Assembly: GCA_947457255.1 (NCBI GenBank)
Contig: CANGUZ010000009.1
Location: 1 to 54,716, forward strand
Source: Flavobacteriaceae bacterium
Lineage (GTDB): Bacteria > Bacteroidota > Bacteroidia > Flavobacteriales > Flavobacteriaceae
Direction of reading: 5' to 3'
DNA: 54,716 nucleotides
The stretch's first letter is position 1. Each line of letters begins with the position of its first letter. Positions 28,564-38,419 of this stretch are shown in pieces. Under the pieces are notes generated by a model, which worked only from the letters and a program-made list of their open reading frames with translations, made no database searches and had not been told where the DNA came from. Position numbers and translations under genes: made by a program.

Positions 28564-29925
28564 ATGTCTAAAGTAAAAACTTCTTTTTTTTGTCAAAATT
28601 GTGGAGCCCAATACGCCAAATGGCAAGGTCAATGCAATTCCTGTAAAGAATGGAATACAATAGCCGAAGAAATCATTCAAAAAGAAGAAAAATCGGTTTG
28701 GAAATCAGCTAGCACAGAAACCAAAAAAGCTTCAAAACCATTAAAAATTAATGAAATCGATTCCGCTCAAGAAATCCGAATGGATACTTGTGATGGCGAA
28801 TTGAATCGGGTTCTAGGTGGCGGAATAGTTCCTGGATCTCTAATTCTTTTAGGCGGTGAACCCGGAATAGGAAAAAGCACTCTATTGCTTCAAATTTCTC
28901 TTAAATTACCCTATAAAACCTTATATGTTTCTGGCGAAGAAAGCCAGAAGCAAATTAAAATGCGTGCGGAACGAATTACATCAAACACCGACAATTGTTA
29001 CATTCTAACTGAAACCAAAACACAAAATATTTTTAGACAAATAGAAGCGATTGAACCTGAAATTGTCATCATCGATTCCATACAAACCTTACATACCGAA
29101 TATATTGAAGCATCTCCTGGAAGCATTTCGCAAATTCGGGAAACAACCGCAGAACTAATAAAATTTGCCAAAGAAACCAATATTCCAGTTATTTTAATTG
29201 GTCACATTACTAAAGACGGAAATATTGCAGGGCCAAAAATTTTAGAGCACATGGTTGATACCGTTTTGCAATTTGAAGGAGACAGGAATCATGTATATCG
29301 CATTTTACGGTCTTTAAAAAATCGTTTTGGTTCTACCGCTGAATTAGGAATTTATGAAATGTTAGGAAGCGGTTTGCGCGAAGTATCTAATCCTTCCGAA
29401 ATCTTGATTTCGCATAAAGACGTGACGCTTTCAGGTACTGCTATTGCCTCAACATTAGAAGGCATGCGACCATTAATGATAGAAATTCAAGCATTAGTAA
29501 GTACGGCAGTATACGGAACTCCACAACGAAGCACAACAGGTTATAATGCTAAAAGGCTGAATATGATTTTAGCAGTTCTTGAAAAACGTGCTGGTTTTAG
29601 ATTAGGAACTAAAGATGTCTTCTTGAACATTACTGGAGGAATTTCTATTGATGATCCCGCAATTGACTTGGCCGTAGTTGCCGCCATTTTATCCTCAAAC
29701 GAAGATATTCCTATTGGAGAAGGGTATTGTTTTGCTGGCGAAGTGGGTCTTTCTGGCGAAATTCGCCCTGTAAATCGTGTGGACCAACGCATTCAAGAAG
29801 CGGAGAAATTAGGGTTTTCGACCATTTTTGTATCCAAGTACAATAAGATTTCATTAAAAAATACGTTTATAAAAATACGATTGGTTTCTAAAATTGAAGA
29901 TGTAGCAAGTGAATTGTTTGGGTAA
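28564..29925 (+). CDS. radA: DNA repair protein RadA
   Basis: RadA is a RecA-like, DnaB-type helicase that promotes branch migration in recombination. The N-terminal zinc finger is complete (Cys10, Cys13, Cys24, Cys27 in FFCQNCGAQ and CNSCKEW). Walker A is GGEPGIGKST (about 97-106), the RadA-specific motif KNRFG follows in LRSLKNRFGSTAELG, and the C-terminal Lon-protease-like domain contains DPAIDLAVVAAILSS and GEVGLSGEIRPV. The 453-residue length is normal. Confidence 0.97.
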   Translation: MSKVKTSFFCQNCGAQYAKWQGQCNSCKEWNTIAEEIIQKEEKSVWKSASTETKKASKPLKINEIDSAQEIRMDTCDGELNRVLGGGIVPGSLILLGGEPGIGKSTLLLQISLKLPYKTLYVSGEESQKQIKMRAERITSNTDNCYILTETKTQNIFRQIEAIEPEIVIIDSIQTLHTEYIEASPGSISQIRETTAELIKFAKETNIPVILIGHITKDGNIAGPKILEHMVDTVLQFEGDRNHVYRILRSLKNRFGSTAELGIYEMLGSGLREVSNPSEILISHKDVTLSGTAIASTLEGMRPLMIEIQALVSTAVYGTPQRSTTGYNAKRLNMILAVLEKRAGFRLGTKDVFLNITGGISIDDPAIDLAVVAAILSSNEDIPIGEGYCFAGEVGLSGEIRPVNRVDQRIQEAEKLGFSTIFVSKYNKISLKNTFIKIRLVSKIEDVASELFG

Positions 29926-29953
29926 ATCAAACTAATTGAATTAAATTAAATAC

Positions 29954-31909
29954 ATGAGAACTAGAAAACAAAAGATATTCCTAATCACTAAAATCGTTAG
30001 CATATTTTTTGCATTAGTTATTGCAGGTCTTTTTGTTTTTCGTGATGCCATTTTGCAAAAAGCCATTGTACAGATTACACATAAGTTGGATAGGGATTAT
30101 AATAGCTCCTTTTCAGTAAAAAAAGCCAATTTTATAGGCATTTCTGGAGTAGAAATGGAAAACGTTTTGTTAGTTCCAAAAAAAGCGGACACCCTTTTTA
30201 ACATTGAAAATCTTAAGACAAAGATTAACTTTTGGCGTTTACTAACCGGAACCATTCAAATAGAAAAATTAGAAGCCAAAAATGGTTTTTTACAATTAGT
30301 AAAAAATAAAAATGGTCGAAATTTCGATGCGTTTTTGTCCAAAAACAAAGACACCGTTGATACTGGCAAAAAAACCAATTATGCTAAACTAGCCTATAAA
30401 TTACTAAATAGGGCTTTAAACTTAGTACCTACTGATATGCATTTGGAAAACCTTTCCTTGAGGATGAATGATATGGGTAAAAAAGCAACGGTAAGACTCA
30501 ACAAATTAAACCTAATTGACAAAAACCTTGAGTCGTCAATCCTTGTTCAAACCAATACGTTTACTCAAAACTGGAGCATAAAAGGGTTTGCCGACCCTAG
30601 AAAAAAACAAACCGATATTCGTTTCTTTAATTTAGATACAGGAAAAATAAAAGTGCCCTATTTTGATGAGCGATATAATATAAAAGCTAGTTTTGATTCC
30701 ATACGCTTTAAAGTTACAAATATGGATATGGATAGTGGAGAATTACATCTAGATGGGTTTACGTCTATTTCAAATTTTACCGTCAACCATCCTAAAATTG
30801 CCAATAAAGATGTTGTAATTAAAAATGCTAATTTCAACTATAACTTACTATTTGGAGAAAATTTTATAGCGATTGACAGCAGTTCTAATGTAGAATTGAA
30901 TAAGATAAAATTCAACCCATATGTTTCCTACAAGAATGAAACAGATAAAATTTACACCTTAAAAATCGATATTCCAAAAATGAAGGCTCAAGATTTTATT
31001 ACTTCATTACCCGATGGCCTTTTTACTCATTTTGAAGGAATGGAAGCCACTGGGAATTTCAATTACAATCTGAATTTTGTATTTAACAAAAACAAACCCA
31101 ACACTATTGTTTTTGACAGCAAATTAGATAAGGAGAATTTAAAAATTACAAAATATGGCGAAGCCAATCTGAACAAACTTAACGGAGAATTCATTTATCG
31201 CGCCATCATTAAAAACGTATTGCAAAGACCTATTTTAGTGGGTCAAGCCAATCCAAACTATACACCATTAAATGCAATTTCACCTTATTTAAGAAAATCA
31301 GTACTCACCACCGAAGACCCTTCTTTCTTTTCGCACAAAGGATTTATTACAGAAGCGTTCAGACAATCGATTGTGAAAAACATTCGAACGAAGAAATTTT
31401 CTAGAGGAGGCAGTACCATTAGTATGCAATTGATAAAAAATGCTTTTTTAACTCGCGAAAAAACATTGTCTCGAAAACTAGAAGAAATTTTACTCGTTTA
31501 TATTCTCGAAAACAATAGAATTGTAAGTAAAGAGCGCATGCTAGAAGTATATTTTAATATTATTGAATGGGGGCCAAATGTATATGGCATTGGTGAAGCG
31601 TCTCAGTTCTATTTCGAAAAAACACCAGATCAATTAACTTTAAACGAATGTTTGTTTTTGGCTACTATTATTCCGAGTCCTCGAAATTTTATGTATCAGT
31701 TTAATACAGAAGGGAACTTAAAATCATTTGCAATTAACAAGGAAAAATATCTAAAAAACATCATGATGCGTCGCGGAATTATAATTCCTGACGATACAAT
31801 TAATCAAATGCCTATTTATGTTTCTGGTAGAGCTAACTCGTTTATTAAAACTAAAGTACTAGACACCATTCAAATTGATTCTACTTCTATTGAAGAATTT
31901 TCATTTTAA
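29954..31909 (+). CDS. AsmA-like / GT51 peptidoglycan transglycosylase fusion
   Basis: The 651-residue protein has one N-terminal membrane anchor (about residues 10-29), then a long beta-rich region (about 50-420) resembling AsmA-type proteins (NFWRLLTGTIQIEKLEAKNG). A GT51 transglycosylase domain follows (about 435-585). Catalytic motifs are present: TTEDPSFFSHKGF with Glu454, RGGSTISMQLIKNAFL, and RKLEEILLVYILE with the second glutamate. No transpeptidase domain follows, so it is a monofunctional lipid II polymerase with an unusual long periplasmic N-terminal extension. It lies 28 nt after radA and 19 nt before a DUF4139 protein. Confidence 0.85.
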   Translation: MRTRKQKIFLITKIVSIFFALVIAGLFVFRDAILQKAIVQITHKLDRDYNSSFSVKKANFIGISGVEMENVLLVPKKADTLFNIENLKTKINFWRLLTGTIQIEKLEAKNGFLQLVKNKNGRNFDAFLSKNKDTVDTGKKTNYAKLAYKLLNRALNLVPTDMHLENLSLRMNDMGKKATVRLNKLNLIDKNLESSILVQTNTFTQNWSIKGFADPRKKQTDIRFFNLDTGKIKVPYFDERYNIKASFDSIRFKVTNMDMDSGELHLDGFTSISNFTVNHPKIANKDVVIKNANFNYNLLFGENFIAIDSSSNVELNKIKFNPYVSYKNETDKIYTLKIDIPKMKAQDFITSLPDGLFTHFEGMEATGNFNYNLNFVFNKNKPNTIVFDSKLDKENLKITKYGEANLNKLNGEFIYRAIIKNVLQRPILVGQANPNYTPLNAISPYLRKSVLTTEDPSFFSHKGFITEAFRQSIVKNIRTKKFSRGGSTISMQLIKNAFLTREKTLSRKLEEILLVYILENNRIVSKERMLEVYFNIIEWGPNVYGIGEASQFYFEKTPDQLTLNECLFLATIIPSPRNFMYQFNTEGNLKSFAINKEKYLKNIMMRRGIIIPDDTINQMPIYVSGRANSFIKTKVLDTIQIDSTSIEEFSF

Positions 31910-31928
31910 TTTTCAAAAAAACTAACTC

Positions 31929-33548
31929 ATGAAAACAACAGCTTATTCATTACTTGTATTCCTTTTTATTTCAAATATTGCTTTGGCTCAAAAACCAATT
32001 TTTACTTCGGCAAAAGTTAAAGCGGCAACCGTATATTTTAATTCTGTAGAACTTTCTCAAACTACATCAGTAGTACTGCCAAAAGGAACTAGCGAAATTG
32101 TAGTAAAAAATGTAGCTGATTATTTGAATGAAAATACGGTTCAAGTTGGCGCACCTTCAAACATAACCGTACTATCGGTGCAGTTTACCAATAATTATAT
32201 TTCAGAATATGAAATAAACGAAAACAATCCAGCCATAAAAAAAGTACGTGATAGTATTAATTTGGTAAAAAAAGAAATACAAAGAGTGGAAAATGCAAGA
32301 GACTCTGAAGCTAAAGCCATCGAATTATTAGATAAAAATCAGCAAATTTCTGGCGCTAATTCTGGTTTAAATGTAACCGAATTAATGAAAATGGTCGATT
32401 ACTACAAACTCAAACGAACTGAAGTTAGTAATTCATACAATGCTTTAGACGAAAAGGCTATAAAACTAAATGAACTTTTAGCGAAACTAAATGCTAGACT
32501 TGAAATAAATACTAAAAACGAAGAGAAAGCCTCAAAAGGAAAATTAATCCTTCAGGTTATGAATGAAGTGGCTGGCCCAGTAGATTTAGATATTAATTAT
32601 ATTTCAGATGCTGCCTCATGGAACCCTTTTTATGATTTGCGAGCCAATAGCATTTTAGAACCTATCAACATGATGTATAAAGCTCAAGTAGTTCAAAATA
32701 CGGGTATCGATTGGAAAAAAGTAAAACTAACATTGTCTAGCGGTAATCCAAATCAAAACAATCAAGCGCCCATATTGAATGCTTGGTGGTTGCAATACAG
32801 TTACCAAAATCAATATGAATACAAGCAAAAAAGTGTTATGAATCAAATACAAGGAAATTCTCCTCGAATTGCTATTGCTGAAGAGACTGTAAATGCTGAT
32901 GTATCTTCAGTTTCCAATTACACAACTGTTTCAGAAAATCAACTCAATATTTCATTCGATATTGATATTCCTTATGATATTTTATCTAACGGAAAAGCGC
33001 ATAGCGTGGCGTTAAAAGAAATAAAATTGCCTGCAACCTATAAATATTATGCTGCGCCAAGAGTCGAAAAAGAAGCGTTTTTATTAGCCGAAATAAAAGA
33101 CTATTCTAAATACAATTTACTGCAAGGTGAAGCTAATATTATATTTGAAGGGATGTATGTAGGGAAAACGTTTATCAATCCTAATCAAACTTCTGATACT
33201 TTAAATTTAAGCATGGGAAGAGACAAAAAGATTAGTATCAAAAGAGAAAAAGTAGTCGATAAATCAGGAACTAAATTTTTATCTTCAAAAAAAGAGCAAA
33301 CTTTTACCTTCGATATTACAGTTAGGAATAATAAAAAAGAAGCCGTTCAAATGTTGCTAAAAGACCAATATCCGTTGAGTCCTGACAAAGAAATTGAAGT
33401 TGAATTGCAAGAAAGTAACTCGGCTAAAATAAATACCGAAACAGGAATTTTAACTTGGGATTTAGATTTAAAACCCAATGAAACCAAGAAAATTCGTTTG
33501 AGTTACAAGGTCAAGTATCCCAAAGACAAAAGTATTGGGAATTTGTAA
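31929..33548 (+). CDS. DUF4139 (MuiA-like) exported protein
   Basis: The 539-residue protein has a signal peptide (YSLLVFLFISNIALA). The N-terminal part (about 25-125) fits DUF4140, a helical coiled-coil stretch covers about 95-200, and the C-terminal DUF4139 domain (about 210-535) includes AQVVQNTGIDWKKVKLTLSSGNP-type sequence and ends in the usual tandem beta segments (ILTWDLDLKPNETKKIRLSY). Relatives are named mucoidy inhibitor A. No catalytic residues are evident; a periplasmic or envelope role is likely. It closes the + strand run from panC. Confidence 0.85.
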   Translation: MKTTAYSLLVFLFISNIALAQKPIFTSAKVKAATVYFNSVELSQTTSVVLPKGTSEIVVKNVADYLNENTVQVGAPSNITVLSVQFTNNYISEYEINENNPAIKKVRDSINLVKKEIQRVENARDSEAKAIELLDKNQQISGANSGLNVTELMKMVDYYKLKRTEVSNSYNALDEKAIKLNELLAKLNARLEINTKNEEKASKGKLILQVMNEVAGPVDLDINYISDAASWNPFYDLRANSILEPINMMYKAQVVQNTGIDWKKVKLTLSSGNPNQNNQAPILNAWWLQYSYQNQYEYKQKSVMNQIQGNSPRIAIAEETVNADVSSVSNYTTVSENQLNISFDIDIPYDILSNGKAHSVALKEIKLPATYKYYAAPRVEKEAFLLAEIKDYSKYNLLQGEANIIFEGMYVGKTFINPNQTSDTLNLSMGRDKKISIKREKVVDKSGTKFLSSKKEQTFTFDITVRNNKKEAVQMLLKDQYPLSPDKEIEVELQESNSAKINTETGILTWDLDLKPNETKKIRLSYKVKYPKDKSIGNL

Positions 33549-33613
33549 TTAACATATTGTCTTGCAAAGCATTCAACAAAATTACTTTTAAGCCTATACT
33601 TTGATTAAGATTT

Positions 33614-34651
33614 CTATGGTGCAGGATCAGGAATTGTATTATGAATCGCGTTTATATCACGAATTATTTCATCGGTTAGAGTAACATCAATCGAATTAAT
33701 GTTTTCTTCTAATTGTTCTAAAGTAGTAGCTCCAATAATATTGCTGGTAACAAAAGGCTGCTGATTTACAAATGCCAGAGCCATTTGAGTTAATGACAAT
33801 CCGTTTTTATGAGCAATCTCTTGATACTGTTTTGTAGCTTCAGCGCACTGTGTACTGTTGTATCTCGAAAATTGAGGAAACAAGGTAATTCTTGCTTTTG
33901 GATGACTTGCACCGGATAAAAATTTACCTGATAAAACCCCAAAAGCTAAAGGCGAATAGGCTAACAAACCAACATTTTCTCGCATACAAATTTCAGAAGA
34001 ACCATTTTCGAATAACCTACTGAGCAATGAATATGGATTTTGAATGGTTTTTATTCTCGGTAAATTATGGTATTTGCTTTCCTCTAAATACCTCATCATT
34101 CCCCAAGGAGTTTCGTTTGAAATGCCGATATGATTTATTTTTCCTTGTTTTATAAAAGTTTCTAACGTTTCTAACACAGCATGAATATTGTCTTGCCAAG
34201 CATCCTCTTGAACTTTAAAAATACGTTGCCCAAAAAAATTAGCTTTTCGTTCTGGCCAATGCAATTGATACAAATCAATATAATCGGTTTGTAAACGTGT
34301 TAAACTTTTCTCAATAGACAAAGCAATACTGGCAGGAGAAAAATCCATATTTTCTCTAATATACGACAAGCCAGGATTAGGTCCAGCAATTTTAGACGCT
34401 AGAATAACTTTATCTCTATTTCCTGATTTTTTAAACCACGTTCCTATTATTTTCTCTGTACTTCCGTAAGTTTCTTTTCGTCCTGGAACTGAGTACATTT
34501 CGGCTGTATCAAAAAAATTAATGCCTTTATCTAATGCAAAATCCATTTGAGCATGCCCTTCGGCTTCGGTATTTTGTTCGCCAAAAGTCATAGTCCCAAG
34601 GCAAATTTTACTTACTTTAATATCGGTATTGGGTAATGAGGTGTATTTCAT
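33614..34651 (-). CDS. Aldo/keto reductase (Tas-like)
   Basis: The 345-residue TIM-barrel oxidoreductase shows the aldo/keto reductase tetrad. Asp and Tyr lie in INFFDTAEMYSVP, Lys in VILASKIAG and His in YQLHWPER. The C-terminal NADPH-binding region includes NIIGATTLEQLEENI. The length and the long loop after the first Tyr match the E. coli Tas group. It is monocistronic or weakly linked to the OmpA gene lying 82 nt upstream of it. The natural substrate cannot be told from sequence. Confidence 0.92.
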   Translation of the reverse strand: MKYTSLPNTDIKVSKICLGTMTFGEQNTEAEGHAQMDFALDKGINFFDTAEMYSVPGRKETYGSTEKIIGTWFKKSGNRDKVILASKIAGPNPGLSYIRENMDFSPASIALSIEKSLTRLQTDYIDLYQLHWPERKANFFGQRIFKVQEDAWQDNIHAVLETLETFIKQGKINHIGISNETPWGMMRYLEESKYHNLPRIKTIQNPYSLLSRLFENGSSEICMRENVGLLAYSPLAFGVLSGKFLSGASHPKARITLFPQFSRYNSTQCAEATKQYQEIAHKNGLSLTQMALAFVNQQPFVTSNIIGATTLEQLEENINSIDVTLTDEIIRDINAIHNTIPDPAP

Positions 34652-34733
34652 TCGGGTACTTTAATGTAATGATTTGAAACAACAAAGGTTGTCTTATGTG
34701 ATTTTTAAATATTGAAATTCCTAATTTCTAGAA

Positions 34734-35693
34734 TTACAATTCATTCAACATTTTAGAAATTTCATCTAACCTCGGAGTAAGAATAATTTCAATTCTTCTG
34801 TTTTTTGCTTTCCCATCAGCAGTAGAATTACTTGCCAAAGGTGCATATTCACTTCTACCAGCAGCAGTTAAATTTTGTTTGTTGATGCTTTTGTTTTCTC
34901 CTAAAATAGTTACAATTGCCGTTGCTCTTTTGGTAGACAAATCCCAGTTATCTGCAATTGGCCCTGAACCTCCATAGGCGTCATCATCTGTATGCCCTTC
35001 TATAAGTACCGAAATATCAGGATTAGCACCAAGCACTTTTCCTACTTCTACAACGGCTCTGCGACCTTCTGCTCCCACTGCCCAACTTCCTGAACTGAAT
35101 AATAATTTGTTTTCCATTGAAACATAGACTTTTCCGTTTTTTTGTTGCACGGTCAATCCTTTTCCTTCAAAACTATTCAACGCTTTCGACAATGTCTCTT
35201 TTAGTTTTTGCATACTCGCTTCTTTGGCCGCCATAAGAGCTTCTAGTTCGGCAAGACGCTCTGATTTAGCTTGTAAATCGCCTTTTAATTTATTAAAACG
35301 GTCTTGTTCTGTAGCAAGTGCTTTTTGTTTTGCTTCTAATTGCGATAACAATTCGCGATTTTTGTTCATATTCGCTTCTAAAGCTTCGTCGCTGTTTTTT
35401 TCTAATGCTTTGTAGGAAGCTTGCAATGTTTTTAAATTTTTATCAGCTGAATTAAAATCGGAAAGCAATTTATCACGCTCAGATTTGGTTTTATCCAATT
35501 CCGATTTAAGAGTTGTATTGGCAAGATCGAGTTCGTTTTTTGCTTTTATACAATCTTCACCATCATCTAAAAGCCGTCTGTTTTCCTTCTTTAAATCGGA
35601 ATATTTACTTTCTAATTCGTTGTACACTTTTTTAGAAACACAGGAAACCGTTACTGCAAGTAATACCGCTACTAAAACTATCTTTTTTAACAT
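34734..35693 (-). CDS. OmpA-family lipoprotein with coiled coil
   Basis: The 319-residue protein has a lipoprotein-type signal (VLLAVTVSC, Cys18) and a long coiled-coil region (about 25-190) rich in Lys, Glu, Leu and Ala. The OmpA peptidoglycan-binding domain follows (about 195-305), with VLIEGHTDDDAYG, NWDLSTKRATAIV and the conserved GRSEYAP and NRRIEIILTP segments. It probably links the outer membrane to peptidoglycan. It follows exonuclease III by 19 nt on the same strand. Confidence 0.92.
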   Translation of the reverse strand: MLKKIVLVAVLLAVTVSCVSKKVYNELESKYSDLKKENRRLLDDGEDCIKAKNELDLANTTLKSELDKTKSERDKLLSDFNSADKNLKTLQASYKALEKNSDEALEANMNKNRELLSQLEAKQKALATEQDRFNKLKGDLQAKSERLAELEALMAAKEASMQKLKETLSKALNSFEGKGLTVQQKNGKVYVSMENKLLFSSGSWAVGAEGRRAVVEVGKVLGANPDISVLIEGHTDDDAYGGSGPIADNWDLSTKRATAIVTILGENKSINKQNLTAAGRSEYAPLASNSTADGKAKNRRIEIILTPRLDEISKMLNEL

Positions 35694-35712
35694 CTTTTTT
35701 TATTTTTATAAA

Positions 35713-36474
35713 TTAATCTATTTCAACAACTGTTGGGCAATGGTCAGAGTGCTTGGCTTCTGACAATATAAAAGCTCTGCTAATCCTATCTTTCAATGAC
35801 TCGCTAACCAAACAATAATCTATTCGCCAACCTTTATTATTTCCTCTTGCTCCTGCCCGATAACTCCACCAAGTATATTGATGCGGATTTTTATTCAACA
35901 ATCTAAAACTATCGATGAACCCTGATTTTAAAAAACCGTCTAACCATGAACGTTCTTCTGGTAAAAATCCTGAAACTGTTTTATTTCTAACAGGATCGTG
36001 GATGTCAATCGCTTCATGGCAAATATTGTAATCGCCACAAATAATCAGATTCGGAATTTCTTTTTTTAATTCATTTATATAATTCTGAAAATCATCCATA
36101 AACATAAATTTATGATCCAATCGCTCAATATTTGTTCCCGAAGGCAAATACAAACTCATAACCGAAAAATCATCAAAGTCAATGCGAAGATTTCTACCTT
36201 CAAAATCCATGTGGTCAATTCCTGTACCAAAAACTACATTATTAGGCTTTACTTTTGACAAAATAGCAACGCCACTATATCCTTTTTTTGTTGCTGGAAA
36301 CCAATAATGATAGGGATACCCTGCAAGTTCAAAGTCTAAAGTTGGGATTTGTTCTGGAGTCGCTTTAATTTCTTGCAGACAAATTACATCTGGGTTTGCA
36401 TGTAGCAGCCAATCTATAAAGCCTTTAGAAATTGCTGCCCGAATTCCGTTTACATTGTACGAAATAATTCTCAT
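35713..36474 (-). CDS. xth: Exodeoxyribonuclease III (AP endonuclease)
   Basis: This enzyme of the ExoIII/AP-endonuclease family cleaves DNA at abasic sites and degrades 3' ends. Motifs are RIISYNVNGIRAA at the N terminus, CLQEIKA with the metal-binding Glu, GDYNICHEAIDIHDP and the C-terminal SDHCPTVVEID. The frame extends upstream to 36534, but a promoter -7 box lies inside that extension and the family begins with the M-R/K-I-I-S-Y-N pattern, so ATG 36474 is chosen (253-254 residues). Confidence 0.95.
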   Translation of the reverse strand: MRIISYNVNGIRAAISKGFIDWLLHANPDVICLQEIKATPEQIPTLDFELAGYPYHYWFPATKKGYSGVAILSKVKPNNVVFGTGIDHMDFEGRNLRIDFDDFSVMSLYLPSGTNIERLDHKFMFMDDFQNYINELKKEIPNLIICGDYNICHEAIDIHDPVRNKTVSGFLPEERSWLDGFLKSGFIDSFRLLNKNPHQYTWWSYRAGARGNNKGWRIDYCLVSESLKDRISRAFILSEAKHSDHCPTVVEID

Positions 36475-36492
36475 TATTATTTTTTTGTGAAC

Positions 36493-36500
36493 CAAAAGTA
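36493..36500 (-). promoter_or_regulatory. -7 box of xth
   Basis: TACTTTTG on the - strand, 18 nt before the ATG at 36474. It supports the shorter start of xth. No good -33 element. Confidence 0.5.
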
Positions 36501-36557
36501 ATAAAAAATGAAAAGCGTTGGTTATAAAAAACACATAAAAATCAAATTTTGCAATAG

Positions 36558-36586
36558 TTGGTTAATGGAGTTTTTTTCTATCTTTG
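36558..36586 (+). promoter_or_regulatory. Promoter of the OlsF-like gene
   Basis: TTG at 36558-36560, 18 nt, TATCTTTG at 36579-36586; the leader to the ATG at 36614 is about 20 nt. Confidence 0.65.
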
Positions 36587-36613
36587 TTCATCGTACTTTA
36601 AACAAAAAACTAG

Positions 36614-38416
36614 ATGGGTTTAGTTACCGCTAAAGAAGTTGCAAAAGCAATAAACACTGATAAATACGGAGTTTTAGGAACTTTTTCGGGTTGGTTATTG
36701 ATGAAGGTTTTAAAGATTTCAACGTTAAACAAAGTATACGACCGCAACAAACATTTAGAAGATGTAAACTTTTTGAATGGCATTCTAGAAGATTTACAAA
36801 TAAAATTCGAGATTCCCGAAGAAGATTTAAAGCGTTTGCCTAAAGAAGGTGCTTATATTACCATATCCAACCATCCTTTAGGTGGAATTGATGGGGTTTT
36901 ACTTCTAAAATTAATGTTAGAAAGAGAACCTAATTTTAAAATAATTGCTAATTTTTTGCTGCACAGAATTGAACCTCTGAAAAAATATATCATGCCCGTT
37001 AATCCTTTCGAGAATCACAAAGATGCTAAATCTAGTGTGGTTGGAATTAAGGAAACGCTTCGCCATTTAAGTGACGGAAAACCCTTAGGTATGTTTCCAG
37101 CAGGAGAAGTTTCAACATACAAAGACGGGAAATTAATGGTTGACAAACCTTGGGAGGAAGGAGCAATAAAAGTAATTAGAAAAGCACAAGTTCCTGTAGT
37201 TCCTATTTATTTTCATGCTAAAAACAGTCGGTTGTTTTATTTGCTTTCTAAAATTGGAGGAACACTTCGTACGGCAAAATTACCGTCTGAAGTCTTTAGT
37301 CAAAAACATAGGGTTATAAAAGTTCGTATAGGAAAACCTATTTCTGTAAACGAACAAAACGAATACAAATCTATAGAAGACTATTCGGAATTTTTAAGAA
37401 AGAAAACCTATATGCTTGCCAATCCTTTTGAAAAGGAAAGCAAACTATTAACGCCTCCAAATTTGAGTTTCCCTAAAAGTCCAAAGCAAATTGTTACTGC
37501 GGCCAGTAAGGACAATATGATTAATGAAGTGGCTCTTTTGCGAAGTTCTGATTCTAGATTATTACAAAGCAAAAACTACGAAGTTTTCTTTACAGACGCC
37601 TCTAAAATTCCAAATATTCTTCACGAAATTGGGCGATTACGAGAAATTACATTTCGAGAAGTGGGAGAAGGCACGAATGAATCTATCGATTTGGACAAGT
37701 TTGATCAATATTACCACCATATGTTTTTATGGGACGATGATACCAAAAAAATTGCAGGGGCTTATAGAATGGGATTGGGAGCTAAAATATTTCCGAAATT
37801 CGGTATTGAAGGTTTTTATTTGAATGATCTTTTTAGATTTGAACCTGAATTGCATGACATGATGCACAAATCAATCGAAATGGGACGCGCCTTTATTACT
37901 AAGGAATACCAGCAAAAACCAATGCCTCTTTTCTTGCTTTGGAAAGGAATTATTCACACTACTTTACGATATCCTGAACATAAATTCTTGCTTGGCGGAG
38001 TAAGTATTAGCAATCAGTTTTCTGATTTTTCGAAATCGTTGATGATTGAATTTATGAAATCGAATTATTACGATCCTTATATTGCGCAATACATTCATCC
38101 TAAAAAAGAATATAAAGTAAAACTAAAAGATGCCGATAAGGATTTTATTTTTGATGAAGCGGAATCTGATTTAAATAAATTCGACAAAATCATAGACGAA
38201 CTCGAACCAGGAAGTTTGCGTTTGCCCGTTTTGATTAAAAAATATATCAAACAAAATGCAAGAGTGGTAGCTTTTAATGTAGATCCATTATTCAATAATG
38301 CTATTGACGGTTTAATGTACATTCGAATTGCCGATATACCCGAAAGCACAATGAAACCTGTAATGGAAGAATTTCAAGCGGAACTGGAACGCAAATTATC
38401 TGAAAAAGAACATTAG
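36614..38416 (+). CDS. olsF: OlsF-like bifunctional aminolipid acyltransferase
   Basis: The 600-residue protein joins two acyltransferase domains. The N-terminal PlsC-type domain (about 75-275) has the acyltransferase motif NHPLGGIDG and MFPAGEVSTYK. The C-terminal GNAT-like hemolysin/OlsB-type domain (about 315-590) includes LREITFREVGEG, FLWDDDTKKIAGAYRMG and FYLNDLFRF. The same architecture is known from OlsF, which makes ornithine lipids by N- and then O-acylation, including a Flavobacterium johnsoniae homologue. An alternative is a glycine- or other amino-acid-lipid synthase, since Bacteroidota make several such lipids. It faces a broken TM2 gene with 3 nt between the ends. Confidence 0.82.
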   Translation: MGLVTAKEVAKAINTDKYGVLGTFSGWLLMKVLKISTLNKVYDRNKHLEDVNFLNGILEDLQIKFEIPEEDLKRLPKEGAYITISNHPLGGIDGVLLLKLMLEREPNFKIIANFLLHRIEPLKKYIMPVNPFENHKDAKSSVVGIKETLRHLSDGKPLGMFPAGEVSTYKDGKLMVDKPWEEGAIKVIRKAQVPVVPIYFHAKNSRLFYLLSKIGGTLRTAKLPSEVFSQKHRVIKVRIGKPISVNEQNEYKSIEDYSEFLRKKTYMLANPFEKESKLLTPPNLSFPKSPKQIVTAASKDNMINEVALLRSSDSRLLQSKNYEVFFTDASKIPNILHEIGRLREITFREVGEGTNESIDLDKFDQYYHHMFLWDDDTKKIAGAYRMGLGAKIFPKFGIEGFYLNDLFRFEPELHDMMHKSIEMGRAFITKEYQQKPMPLFLLWKGIIHTTLRYPEHKFLLGGVSISNQFSDFSKSLMIEFMKSNYYDPYIAQYIHPKKEYKVKLKDADKDFIFDEAESDLNKFDKIIDELEPGSLRLPVLIKKYIKQNARVVAFNVDPLFNNAIDGLMYIRIADIPESTMKPVMEEFQAELERKLSEKEH

Positions 38417-38419
38417 TTT

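Noticed and set aside
36475..36534. N-terminal extension of exonuclease III
   Set aside because: It contains the promoter -7 box at 36493-36500, and the family starts at the ATG at 36474.
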